Source of the DNA: Pseudonocardia humida | GTDB taxonomy: Bacteria > Actinomycetota > Actinomycetes > Mycobacteriales > Pseudonocardiaceae | Reading direction: 5' to 3' | Assembly (NCBI RefSeq): GCF_023898865.1 | Contig: NZ_JAGSOV010000063.1 | Location: 55,496 to 119,495 of the forward strand | DNA: 64,000 nt | Shown here: piece after piece, positions 7,530 to 15,426 of the stretch | Layout: every line of letters starts with the position of its first letter | Numbering within the stretch: position 1 is the stretch's first letter | Notes under the pieces: generated by a model | What the model saw: the letters and a program-made list of their open reading frames with translations, nothing else | Told to the model about the DNA's origin: nothing | Databases searched by the model: none | Translations under genes and position numbers: made by a program

Positions 7530-8999
7530 TCAGCCCGAGCGCGACGTCGACGGCGACCGACCGGCCCGGTCGGGTCCGCCGTTGGGGCCGCGCTCGCCCT
7601 TGTCGCCGTCCTGGCGGCCCTGCTTCTGGTCGCCGGGCTTCTGGTCGCCCTGGCGGGCCGAGGCCAGCACGGTGGCCTCCGGGCCGGCGGGGCCGCCGGG
7701 GCGGCCCTGGCCACCGGGGCCACCCGGACCGTTGGGCTGGCCGTTCTTCTGCTGGCCCGGCCCACCCGGACCGTTCTTCTGCTGGCCCTGCTGGCCCTGC
7801 TGACCCTGCCCGCCGGGGCCCCGACCGGGGCCGTGCTGGCCGGACTTGGGCGGGTCGACCGAACGGGTCGGGTCGGCCGGGCGGATCGGGGCGGAGCCCC
7901 TCGGCTCGGCGGCCCGGACCATCGCGGTCGGGTCCTGGGTGGGGCCGGCGCCCTGGCGCTGCGGCGGACCGCCGGGAGCGCCCGGCTGCGGCCGGAACAG
8001 CTCGCCCGCCTCCGGCTCGGGCTCGCCCCGGGGGCGCATGGACGACGGGGCCTTGTCGACGGCCGGGAAGCCGCCGCTGGGCAGCCGGTGGGCGGCACCG
8101 CCCTTGGGCCCGGGCGGACCACCCGAACCGCCGGGGCCGGGACGCCCCGGCTCGACCGGCCGTGACGGCGGCTGCTGCTGGCCACCGCCGGCACCGGGGG
8201 GCTGGTGGTGCGGGGACGACTTGGGGCCGGACCCGCCGGGGGCCTTGGGCGCCCCGTTCGGGCGGGCGGCGACCGTCGGGTCGGCGATCTGCGGCGGGCG
8301 GTTGCCGCCGGTCGGCGGCGGACCGCCCCGGCCGGGACCACCCTGACCCGGACCACCGGGCCCACCGGGGCCGCCCTGACCGGGACCCTGACCGGGCGCG
8401 CCGCCACGGGCGGCCGCCGGCGCGGGCTGGCCCGCGCCGGGCTGCGGCGGCCGCGGACCGGTGGGGCGCCCGGCCGGGGAATCCATCCCCGGTGTCGAGC
8501 CACCTTGGCCGCCGTCGCGCGTCCTAGGGGGTGTCCCCGGCGACCCGGGCGACCGGGGAGGCGCGTCGGAGGGCGAGGGCATGCGCGACGTGGCGGCGGC
8601 GACCGGCGCCTCGCGCTGCGCGGAGTCGCGCTGCCCGCGCAGCCGCGTGATCTCGGCGAGCAGGGCGTCGCGCTGGCGGGTCAGGTCGGAGAGCTGGGCC
8701 CTGACCCGTTCCTCCTCCGCCCGCGCCGCGGCGCGGGCCCGGTTGCGGATCTCGGCGGCCTCCTCCTCGGCCTTCTGCAGCATGGCCTGCACCTCGGGTC
8801 CGCCGTCCGGCCGCGGGGCGGGCGAGGGACGGCCGACCGCGTTCAGCGGCTGGCTGCGCACGATGTCCAGGTCGGTGCGCATGCGCACGATGGCCCGCTG
8901 CAAGCGGGCTACGTGCTCGTCGACCTGCCGGCGGTCGTAACCGCGGAGGACGACGTCGAACCGTGGGACGCCGCCACCGACGCCCGCTTCCGTCGTCAT
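7530..8999 (-). CDS. DivIVA-like coiled-coil protein with collagen-like Gly/Pro/Gln-rich tail
   Basis: A 489-residue protein with an N-terminal DivIVA-type segment (RFDVVLRGYDRRQVDEHVARLQRAI) and coiled coil to about residue 125 (MLQKAEEEAAEIRNRARAAARAEEERVRAQLSD in part). The rest, some 350 residues, is disordered: runs of GPGG, GQQGQQ, KNGPGG and Pro-rich stretches, close to collagen G-x-y spacing in places. DivIVA/Wag31 relatives organise the cell pole and wall growth; this shorter-coil member resembles Rv0811c of M. tuberculosis and its exact role is unknown. It converges on the nitrobindin-like gene. Composition makes the tail prone to length change between strains. Confidence 0.75.
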   Translation of the reverse strand: MTTEAGVGGGVPRFDVVLRGYDRRQVDEHVARLQRAIVRMRTDLDIVRSQPLNAVGRPSPAPRPDGGPEVQAMLQKAEEEAAEIRNRARAAARAEEERVRAQLSDLTRQRDALLAEITRLRGQRDSAQREAPVAAATSRMPSPSDAPPRSPGSPGTPPRTRDGGQGGSTPGMDSPAGRPTGPRPPQPGAGQPAPAAARGGAPGQGPGQGGPGGPGGPGQGGPGRGGPPPTGGNRPPQIADPTVAARPNGAPKAPGGSGPKSSPHHQPPGAGGGQQQPPSRPVEPGRPGPGGSGGPPGPKGGAAHRLPSGGFPAVDKAPSSMRPRGEPEPEAGELFRPQPGAPGGPPQRQGAGPTQDPTAMVRAAEPRGSAPIRPADPTRSVDPPKSGQHGPGRGPGGQGQQGQQGQQKNGPGGPGQQKNGQPNGPGGPGGQGRPGGPAGPEATVLASARQGDQKPGDQKQGRQDGDKGERGPNGGPDRAGRSPSTSRSG

Positions 9000-9184
9000 C
9001 GCTGGTTCTCCCCGAGGGTCACACCCTGCATCTGGCCGAGGGTAGGTAGATCATCGTGGTCGCACCGACCCGTTCACTCAGTCGGAGCATACCGGGGAGC
9101 GGGCGATGGCCCGCGCCGCCGGTGTCGTGGGACGGCCCGGCACAGCGGCGGGACCACCCCCGCCGACGGCCTACCATCGGTGGG

Positions 9185-9643
9185 GTGACCCCCACGTCGA
9201 TGGTCGGACCCGGGAACGGAGCGTCGGCGCTGCGGGACGAGCTGCACCAGCGCGGCCTGCGGATGACGCCGCAGCGTCAGCTCGTCCTCGACGCCGTACG
9301 GGACCTCGGCCACGCCACCCCCGAACAGATCTGCACCCGCGTGCAGCGGTCCGCGCCCGCGGTGAACATCACCACTGTGTACCGCACCCTCGACCTGCTG
9401 GAGCGGATCGGGGTCGTCCGGCACACCCACCTCGGCCACGGCGCCCCCAGCTACTCCGCCGACGAGCACCAGCACGTCCACCTCGTGTGCCACGACTGCG
9501 GGACGGTCGCCGAGGTCCCCACCGAGCTCATGGAAGGGCTGGCCGAGCAGTTGCGCACCACCGAAGGCTTCCACCTGGACGTCACCCACGTCGCGCTGTC
9601 GGGCCGCTGCCGCGGCTGCGCCGGTGCGGAGGCCGGCCGATGA
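9185..9643 (+). CDS. Fur-family metal-responsive repressor
   Basis: A 152-residue Fur-family regulator: winged helix (about 15-85) with LRMTPQRQLVLDAV, TPEQICTRVQRSAPAVNITTVYRTLDLLERIGVV, and a dimer domain with the metal-site cluster HQHVHLVCHDCG and a second Cys pair CRGC near the C-terminus, giving the CxxC...CxxC structural zinc site. Whether it senses iron, zinc or another signal cannot be told from sequence alone. GTG 9185 lies 7 bases after TACCAT, so probably leaderless; ATG 9200 is an alternative start. Its stop overlaps the ATG of ygfZ by 4 bases, an arrangement common in actinobacteria, which hints at metal or Fe-S related control. Confidence 0.85.
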   Translation: MTPTSMVGPGNGASALRDELHQRGLRMTPQRQLVLDAVRDLGHATPEQICTRVQRSAPAVNITTVYRTLDLLERIGVVRHTHLGHGAPSYSADEHQHVHLVCHDCGTVAEVPTELMEGLAEQLRTTEGFHLDVTHVALSGRCRGCAGAEAGR

Positions 9644-10722
9644 GCGCGCCCGACGCGGTCGACGCCCCCGCCGTGCCCGCCCACCGCGGCGACCCGTTCG
9701 CCGAGCAGCGGGCGATGACCCGCTCCGCCGCCGTCGTCGACCGCTCCGACCGCGGCGTCATCGCCGTCCCCGGCGACGACCGGCTGAGCTGGCTGCACCT
9801 GCTGCTCACCCAGCACGTCAGCGAGCTGCCCGCCGACACCGCCACCGAGACGCTCATCCTCGACGTCAACGGCCGCGTCCTGCACCACGCCGTGGTCGCC
9901 CACGTCGGCGACGCCGTCTACCTCGACACCGAGCCGGGCGAGGTGCCCGAGCTGCTGGGCTACCTGACCAAGATGGTCTTCTGGTCCAAGGTGGAGCCGC
10001 GCGACGCCTCCGCCGAGCTGGCCGTGCTCAGCGTCGTCGGCCCCGACACCCCGGCCGTCCTGCAGGCCGCCGGCGTCCCCGTCCCGGAGCGCCCGCACGG
10101 CGCGCTCGCGCTCCCCGGCTCCGCGGGCCTCGTCCGCCGCATGGACTGGCCCGCCCCCGACGCCGCCGACCTCCTCGTCCCCCGCGCCGACCTGGCCACC
10201 TGGTGGACCAGGCTGACCGCAGCAGGCGCCCGCCCCGCGGGCACCATGGCCTTCGACGCCCTGCGCGTCGAAGCGCTGCGCCCCCGCCTGGGCGTCGACA
10301 CCGACGAGCGCACCATCCCGCACGAGGCCGGCTGGATCGGCTCCGCCGTGCACCTGACCAAGGGCTGCTACCGCGGCCAGGAGACCGTCGCCCGCGTCGC
10401 CAACCTGGGCCGCCCACCCCGCCGCCTGGTCCTGATCCACCTCGACGGCGGCGACGAGCACCTCCCCGCCCCGGGCGACCCCGTCCTGCGCGACGGCCGC
10501 CCGGTCGGCCGCGTGGGCTCGGTCGTCCAGCACCACGAACTCGGCCCCGTCGCCCTGGCCCTGCTGAAGCGCTCGGTCCCGGCCGACGCCGAGCTGGTGG
10601 CGGGCGAAGGCGAGCACGCCTCCCCCGCCACCATCGCCCCCGAGTCCTACGCCCCCGACGACGACACCCCCCGCCCCGGCCGGGCCGCCCAGCTCCGCAC
10701 AGGCGCCCGCCGCTCCACCTGA
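9640..10722 (+). CDS. ygfZ: Folate-binding protein YgfZ (Fe-S cluster repair/assembly factor)
   Basis: A 360-residue homolog of YgfZ, a glycine-cleavage T-protein-like fold that uses folate and helps keep certain Fe-S enzymes active. The signature K-G-C-Y-x-G-Q-E is present as TKGCYRGQETVAR, with its essential Cys, followed by the LGRPPRRLVLIHLDG linker and the small C-terminal barrel. Upstream, GDDRLSWLHLLLTQHV and LDVNGRVLHHAVV match the family N-terminus. It overlaps the Fur-type gene by ATGA. After its stop the repeat island begins within 40 bases. Confidence 0.9.
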   Translation: MSAPDAVDAPAVPAHRGDPFAEQRAMTRSAAVVDRSDRGVIAVPGDDRLSWLHLLLTQHVSELPADTATETLILDVNGRVLHHAVVAHVGDAVYLDTEPGEVPELLGYLTKMVFWSKVEPRDASAELAVLSVVGPDTPAVLQAAGVPVPERPHGALALPGSAGLVRRMDWPAPDAADLLVPRADLATWWTRLTAAGARPAGTMAFDALRVEALRPRLGVDTDERTIPHEAGWIGSAVHLTKGCYRGQETVARVANLGRPPRRLVLIHLDGGDEHLPAPGDPVLRDGRPVGRVGSVVQHHELGPVALALLKRSVPADAELVAGEGEHASPATIAPESYAPDDDTPRPGRAAQLRTGARRST

Positions 10723-10760
10723 CCGACGCACGCGCCCACCACTCGCGCGCCCGAGCCGGG

Positions 10761-11010
10761 ACGAGAGTCACTCTCGTCCGGCCTGGCGGCACGAAAGCCA
10801 CTCTCGTCCGACCCGACGGCACGAAAGCCACTCTCGCCCGGCGATGCGGCGCGACGCCGCGCGGGCGCGGTTGCACGAAAGGGACTCTCGCCCAACCTGG
10901 TTGGGCGAACGCGACTCTCGCTCGGTTGACGCCGCGAAGCGTCGCGGGGCGCGGTTGCACGAAAGGGACTCTCGCTCAACCTCGTTGGGCGAATGCCCCT
11001 CTCGCTCCGC
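10761..11010. repeat. Short-repeat array A (about 30-bp period, palindromic core)
   Basis: Successive units carry an ACGARAG-N-SACTCTCG-type core. The first is a perfect palindrome, ACGAGAGT-C-ACTCTCGT, and later units are degenerate (ACGAAAGCCACTCTCG, GCGAACGCGACTCTCG). Three units in a row keep a 30-bp period, then spacing loosens. Because 30 is a multiple of three, all frames stay open and produce spurious Thr-Leu-Val-Arg ORFs. The same units recur at 45750-45960, 55843-55930 and 56355-56560. Confidence 0.8.
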
Positions 11011-11080
11011 CGATGCGGCGCGCCAGCGCCGCGAGGCGAGCCCCCAGGCGAGGCGGCGCGCAGCGCCACTCCCCTCCCGA

Positions 11081-11605
11081 GGCCCCTGCCGTCACGTCGG
11101 CGCGCTCAGCAGAGCGCGGCCGACGCAACCCGCGCACCCTCCGATGCCAACCGGCTGGCCGACGCTCCCAACCGTGCGGGGGTCGCGGCGGACGTGCTTC
11201 GCTGGACGTGACGACGTGACGGCAGGGGCCGAACCCCCTGCTCGATCTGAGGTCGCCCGCCGCGCAGGCGCCGCCGGAGGCGCTCTTCACCCCACCAGTG
11301 ACTCAGCCCGCTCGCCCGAGGCTGGGCACGCCGCCCGGCAACGTTCCTGCCTACCGAGGGCGTCCGCGCGCGTCCGCTCCAGGAATAGAGCTCATCGGCG
11401 GGAGGGGGAAGTGCGCCTCCGGCGGGCCTCGGCTCCAGCAGGGGGGCCGAAGTGCCCCCTGCCGTCGCGTCGTCCCACGAAGGTTGGCATGGCCGTCCCG
11501 ACCCCCGCACGCCTGCCATCCACGGGCTGCGGCTGGCAGGGCGGGGTGCGGGGGCCGGGCCGGCCATGCACGCTGCGCGTGCCGACGCGACGGCAGGGGG
11601 CACTT
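11081..11605. repeat. Composite palindromic element, copy A
   Basis: The element is built of two stem-loops in opposite orientation. Stem 1: a 19-bp arm at 11081-11099 pairs perfectly with 11212-11230. Stem 2: a 23-bp arm at 11450-11472 pairs perfectly with 11583-11605. The loops are themselves related as inverted copies, sharing a CCGCAGCCCGTGGAT-type core in one orientation in loop 2, with stem 1 keeping a decayed form. The roughly 220-bp middle also contains inverted segments, so the whole is a large imperfect palindrome. Copies occur at 46008-46518 and, decayed, at 55992-56330. No transposase lies inside. Confidence 0.75.
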
Positions 11606-11675
11606 CTCCGGGGGACCGGGGAGATGGCGATGGCGGGGCCCGGCCGGGGCCCCGGGCACCGCGCGCACCGTGTGG

Positions 11676-11709
11676 CCACGGCGCACACGTCAGGACATGT
11701 GCGCGGTGG
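11676..11709. repeat. 34-bp palindrome, copy 1
   Basis: A near-perfect inverted repeat starting CCACGGCGCACACGTC and ending with its near complement. Two further copies lie at 46597-46630 and 46805-46838. It directly follows the composite element in two islands. The 270 bases after it hold nothing I recognise. Confidence 0.75.
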
Positions 11710-11904
11710 ACGCTAGGTGTGCGCGGACGGGCGGGTCTCATGATGCGAGAGAAGGTTCTCGCTATGTGGCGCGAGCACACCGTCGACGCTCATGAGGGAG
11801 GGCGGTACCGGTAGCGCTCACCCAGGTCGTCGGGGCGGCTGGGCGGCTGGGGAACGGGTTCTGGTCCGACCGGCCGGCAGCCGGTTGGGACCCCTTCGAG
11901 TGAT

Positions 11905-12303
11905 CGCCGTCACGTCGCGGTCGGGTTCGGGGCCGCCGCGGTGCCCGTGGTGCCCCGACGGGGGGCCGGCGGCCGTGCTGGTGCCGCGGCGGCGGTGGCG
12001 ATCAGTGGGAACGGGCCGGTGTTCACCGCGGCGGGGCGAGCTCGTCCCGCCGGGTCGGGCCGCGACGGCTATGGCCGTGTCGAACACCGCGAACTACGTG
12101 GCAGCGGCCGTGCGCCGGTCCTGGGCGGGCTGCCGGCGCGGCACTTCGGATGGTCGGGGATGCTCGCTCTCGGGGCCCTCACGAGCCTCGCGGCGCTGGC
12201 CGCTCTGTACCGGTTGAGCGAGCGGCCGACGACACACGCCGCCCTGGAGGTGCCACGTCGCACGCGGGCGGGTTCGCAAGGTACGGTGGACGCAGGACAT
12301 TGA
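11905..12303 (+). pseudogene. Remnant of an MFS transporter (C-terminal part, frameshifted)
   Basis: Pieces of the last membrane helices of a major facilitator transporter can be read by switching frames: SGNGPVFTAAG in one frame, then GELVPPGRAATAMAVSNTAN and YVAAAV in a second, then back to the first for GPVLGGLPARHFGW and SGMLALGALTSLAALAALYRL to a stop at 12301. At least two frameshifts are therefore needed, and no N-terminal two thirds is found. It lies between the repeat island and DUF3073. The MFS reading is by pattern (NTAN, GPVLGGL, FGW before the last helix) and I am fairly, not fully, sure. Confidence 0.55.
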
Positions 12304-12365
12304 TGACATGAACGGGGCCGCCGACACATCCGGCCGCCCCTTCCCTGTTGTAAGGGGGACCAGCC

Positions 12366-12557
12366 ATGGGGCGCGGACGAGCCAAGGCCAAGCAGACGAA
12401 GGTGGCCCGAGAGCTCAAGTACAGCTCCCCCACGATGGATCTCGACGCCCTGCAGCGCGAGATCGGCAGTGGGACGGCACTCCACGACGGGGAGGCTGAG
12501 GACGACTTCGTCGACCGCTGGGCTCCAGACGACGTCGAGGACGACCGCCGCCGCTGA
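12366..12557 (+). CDS. DUF3073 family small protein
   Basis: A 63-residue, highly charged protein beginning MGRGRAKAKQTKVARELKY, the exact kind of N-terminus that defines DUF3073, and ending in an acidic DDFVDRWAPDDVEDDRRR tail. The function is unknown; the family is restricted to actinobacteria and in M. tuberculosis (Rv0810c) lies next to purM. Here about 18 kb, including the inositol locus, separates it from purM. A GGGGGA ribosome site precedes the ATG. A strong hairpin (12685-12720) separates it from the convergent gntR gene. Confidence 0.88.
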   Translation: MGRGRAKAKQTKVARELKYSSPTMDLDALQREIGSGTALHDGEAEDDFVDRWAPDDVEDDRRR

Positions 12558-12684
12558 CGGGGGTTTCCACACCCGCAGCACCGGACCGTGAGGCCGGTAG
12601 GGGCGTCGGGATGACGCGCCTCCGTCCGGTCCACCCCCGAACACCGTTCTCTCGCGGGTCGGGGTCCGACACGATCGGCCCGTT

Positions 12685-12720
12685 CCGGGCCGCCGGTCAT
12701 CACCGATGCCGGCGGCCCGG
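12685..12720. terminator. Hairpin between convergent DUF3073 and gntR genes
   Basis: Perfect 12-bp arms, CCGGGCCGCCGG and its complement, flank a 12-base loop. It stands 8 bases before the gntR stop codon on the plus strand side, placed to end both transcripts. No U-tract. Confidence 0.6.
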
Positions 12721-12728
12721 ACCCGGGT

Positions 12729-13499
12729 TCAGATCGTGAGCGTCAGCTCGAACGAGTAGCGGCTGGCGCGGTAGAGGTGCGAGCCGTACTCGACGGCGCG
12801 CCCACTCTCGTCCCACGCCGTGCGCGTCATGGTGAGCAGCGGTGCGCCGCGGCCTTCGCCGAGCAGCCTGGCCTCCGCGCCGGTCGCCGTGCGCGCCCCG
12901 ACCACCTGGTTCGCCATCCGCGGCACCCGCCCGGCGGCGCGCAGCAGCTCGTAGAGCCCGCGCCGCTCCAGATCGGCCCGCTCGATCGCGAGCACGTCCG
13001 TCGGCACCGCGTTGTGCATGATCGCCAGCGGTTCGCCGCTGGCGTAGCGCAGCCGCTCGAACCAGGTGATCTCCGACCCGGGCGCGACGCCGAGCGCCTC
13101 GGCCACGTGGTCGGGCGCCGGGCGCACCTCCAGCAGCCGGATCTCGGTGCGCGGGTCGCGGCCGGTCTTGGCCAGGTCGTCGTAGAGGCTGGACAGCTCC
13201 ACCGGCCGGCGCACCTTGGGGTGCACGACCTGCGTGCCGACCCCCCGCTTGCGCACCAGCATCCCGCGCTCGACCAGGTACTGGATGGCGCGGCGCATCG
13301 TCGGGCGGGAGACGCCGAGCCGCTCGGCCAGCTCCACCTCGTTCTCCAGCCTGCTGCCGACGGGTACGCCGCCGTCCTCGATCAGCTGCTGCAGCCGGGT
13401 CGCCACCTGGAAGTACAGCGGGACCGGGCTCGTCCGGTCCAGCGGGACCTCGGGCACCACGGCGTCCGGCGTCCGTTCCCCCACGGCGACCCCTCGCAT
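12729..13499 (-). CDS. GntR/HutC-family repressor of the inositol locus
   Basis: A 256-residue regulator: N-terminal GntR winged helix (about 20-90) with VPLYFQVATRLQQLIEDG, LENEVELAERLGVSRPTMRRAIQYLVERGMLVRKRGVGT split over helices 2-3 and the wing, and a C-terminal UTRA ligand domain (about 105-250) with WFERLRYASGEPLAIMHN and ending SFELTLTI. ATG 13499 is used; the longer frame would run over the operator. It is divergent from iolC and the 18-bp palindrome at 13503-13520 sits directly upstream of its start, so it very likely represses the iol genes and itself. The inducer is probably an inositol breakdown intermediate, by analogy with other iol repressors. This is not the DeoR-type IolR of Bacillus. 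Confidence 0.85.
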   Translation of the reverse strand: MRGVAVGERTPDAVVPEVPLDRTSPVPLYFQVATRLQQLIEDGGVPVGSRLENEVELAERLGVSRPTMRRAIQYLVERGMLVRKRGVGTQVVHPKVRRPVELSSLYDDLAKTGRDPRTEIRLLEVRPAPDHVAEALGVAPGSEITWFERLRYASGEPLAIMHNAVPTDVLAIERADLERRGLYELLRAAGRVPRMANQVVGARTATGAEARLLGEGRGAPLLTMTRTAWDESGRAVEYGSHLYRASRYSFELTLTI

Positions 13500-13502
13500 G
13501 TG

Positions 13503-13520
13503 ACTTTGTCCTGACAAAGT
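13503..13520. promoter_or_regulatory. Operator palindrome between gntR and iolC
   Basis: ACTTTGTC-CT-GACAAAGT is a perfect 8-bp inverted repeat with 2-base spacer, typical of a GntR-family site. It begins 4 bases upstream of the repressor start and ends one base before TTGACG (13522-13527), a possible -35 for iolC paired with TACATC (13546-13551) across 18 bases. A-T rich content also stands out from the surroundings. Confidence 0.75.
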
Positions 13521-13598
13521 ATTGACGTACTGACAGCCCGGAGAGTACATCTCTCAGGGTTCGGCGTCACTGGTCGATCGCGGACGGGAAGGACAACG

Positions 13599-14558
13599 AT
13601 GGTGTTGGACTCAGCGCCCGAGGTGTTGACGATGGGGCGGATCGGCGTGGACATCTACCCGCTGCAGATCGGGGTGTCCCTGCGCGAGGTCACGTCGTTC
13701 GGCAAGTACCTCGGCGGCAGCCCGTCCAACGTGGCGGTGGCCGCGGCCCGCTACGGGCGGCGCAGCGCGGTCATCACCCGCACCGGGGCCGACCCGTTCG
13801 GCGAGTTCCTGCACGACGCGCTGCGCGGCTTCGGCGTGGACGACCGCTACGTCACCCCGGTGCCCGGGCTCAACACCCCGGTGACCTTCTGCGAGATCTT
13901 CCCGCCCGACGACTTCCCGCTGTACTTCTACCGCGAGCCGACGGCGCCGGACCTGGAGATCCGCACCGAGGAGCTCGACCTGGACGCCGTGCGCGCCGCC
14001 GACGTCTTCTGGGTCACCGGCACCGGCCTGTCGCGCGAGCCCAGCCGGGCCGCCACCCTGGCCGCGCTGCAGGCCCGGGGGCGGCGCGGCATCACCGTCT
14101 TCGACCTGGACTACCGGCCGATGTTCTGGGAGTCGCGCGCGGAGGCGCACCGCTGGTACGCCGAGGCGCTGCCCTACGCGACGGTGGCGGTGGGCAACCT
14201 CGACGAGTGCGACACCGCGGTCGGCGTGCGCGAGCCGCGGGCGGCGGCGGAGGCCCTGCGCGCGGCAGGCGTGCAGCTCGCGGTGGTCAAGCAGGGCCCG
14301 GCCGGTGTGCTCGCGCTCAGCGCGGACGACGCCGTCGAGGTGGCGCCGGCGCCGGTCGAGGTGGTCAACGGGCTGGGCGCGGGCGACGCGTTCGGCGGCG
14401 CGCTGTGCCACGGGCTGCTCGCGGGCTGGGACCTGGAGCGGGTCATCCGGTTCTGCAACGCCGCCGGGGCGATCGTGGCCGGGCGGCTGGCCTGCGCCGA
14501 CGCCATGCCGACCGCCGACGAGGTCGAGGCCAAGCTGCGGGAGGCCATCCGTGCGTGA
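13599..14558 (+). CDS. iolC: 5-dehydro-2-deoxygluconokinase IolC
   Basis: PfkB-family sugar kinase that phosphorylates 5-keto-2-deoxygluconate (DKG) in myo-inositol breakdown. The 319 residues show the substrate segment GRIGVDIYPLQIG, the GGSPSNVAVAAARYG signature, LDYRPMFW typical of IolC, and the ATP/anion-hole motif NGLGAGDAFGGALCHGLLAG with catalytic Asp. First gene of the operon, downstream of the divergent repressor. Its stop overlaps the GTG of the next gene by 8 bases. Confidence 0.93.
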   Translation: MVLDSAPEVLTMGRIGVDIYPLQIGVSLREVTSFGKYLGGSPSNVAVAAARYGRRSAVITRTGADPFGEFLHDALRGFGVDDRYVTPVPGLNTPVTFCEIFPPDDFPLYFYREPTAPDLEIRTEELDLDAVRAADVFWVTGTGLSREPSRAATLAALQARGRRGITVFDLDYRPMFWESRAEAHRWYAEALPYATVAVGNLDECDTAVGVREPRAAAEALRAAGVQLAVVKQGPAGVLALSADDAVEVAPAPVEVVNGLGAGDAFGGALCHGLLAGWDLERVIRFCNAAGAIVAGRLACADAMPTADEVEAKLREAIRA

Positions 14559-15426
14559 CGACGTGCTCGCCGAGCTGGTGGCGACCCGGGTGCACCGGCC
14601 CGACGCCATCGGCGAGGCCGCGGCCCGGCGCCGCCGACCGGCCTCGCTGGTCGACGACCACGGCAAGCTGATGATGATCGCCGCCGACCACCCGGCCCGC
14701 GGCGCGCTGCGCGCCGGTGAGCGCGCGCTGGCCATGGCCGACCGCGCCGACCTGCTCGACCGGCTGGTGCTGGCGCTGTCCCGGCCCGGGGTCAACGGCG
14801 TGCTCGGCACCCCGGACGTGCTGGAGGACCTGCTGCTGCTCGGGGCGCTGGACGACAAGGTCGTCGTCGGCTCGATGAACCGCGGCGGGCTGGCCGGCAC
14901 GGCCTTCGAGATCGACGACCGGTTCACCGCCTACGACGCCGCGAGCATCGCGGGGTCGGGGTTCGAGGGCGGCAAGATGCTGGTGCGCATCGACCCGGAG
15001 GACCCGGCGACGGCGCCCACCCTGGAGTCGTGCGCACGGGCCGTCGGCGAGCTCGCCGGGCAGCGGCTGATGGCGATGGTGGAGCCGTTCATCTCCCACC
15101 GCGTCGACGGCCGGGTGCGCAACGAGCTCACCGCCGACGCGATGATCCGGGCGATGACGGTGGCCGCCGGTCTGGGCCGCACGTCGGCGCGCACCTGGCT
15201 CAAGGTCCCGATCGTGGACGAGATGGAGCGCGCGATGGCGGCCACCACGCTGCCCGCGCTGATCCTGGGCGGCGAGGTCGCCGCCGACATGGACAAGGCG
15301 TTCGCCAGCTGGAGCAAGGCGCTGGCGCTGCCCACGGTGCAGGGGCTGGTGATCGGCCGGTCCCTGCTCTACCCCCCGAACGACGACGTGGCCGGAGCGG
15401 TGGATGCGGCGGTGAGCTTGCTGTGA
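14551..15426 (+). CDS. Cgl0159-type (beta/alpha)8 protein, aldolase candidate of inositol pathway
   Basis: A 291-residue TIM-barrel protein of the Cgl0159 family (named after the Corynebacterium inositol cluster). It contains DHGKLMMIAADHPARGALRAG, a hallmark DHPxRG strand end, then SMNRGGLAGTAFEIDDR, MAMVEPF and TWLKVPIVDEM with a Lys on a late strand, as in class I aldolases of the DeoC/FbaB/LacD superfamily. No iolJ-type class II aldolase is found in the window, so this protein is the best candidate to split DKG-phosphate into dihydroxyacetone phosphate and malonate semialdehyde. The family match is clear; the reaction is inference. GTG 14551 overlaps iolC, and it overlaps iolB by 4 bases. 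Confidence 0.78.
   Translation: MRDDVLAELVATRVHRPDAIGEAAARRRRPASLVDDHGKLMMIAADHPARGALRAGERALAMADRADLLDRLVLALSRPGVNGVLGTPDVLEDLLLLGALDDKVVVGSMNRGGLAGTAFEIDDRFTAYDAASIAGSGFEGGKMLVRIDPEDPATAPTLESCARAVGELAGQRLMAMVEPFISHRVDGRVRNELTADAMIRAMTVAAGLGRTSARTWLKVPIVDEMERAMAATTLPALILGGEVAADMDKAFASWSKALALPTVQGLVIGRSLLYPPNDDVAGAVDAAVSLL

Noticed and set aside
10761..11010. CRISPR array, suggested by regular 30-bp repeats
   Set aside because: The units follow each other with no unique spacers of constant length, vary in sequence, and no cas genes are near.
10722..11800. Several ORFs of 100-300 codons in the repeat island
   Set aside because: They are produced by the 3n-period repeats and by the palindromes in many frames, on both strands, and have no recognisable domain.
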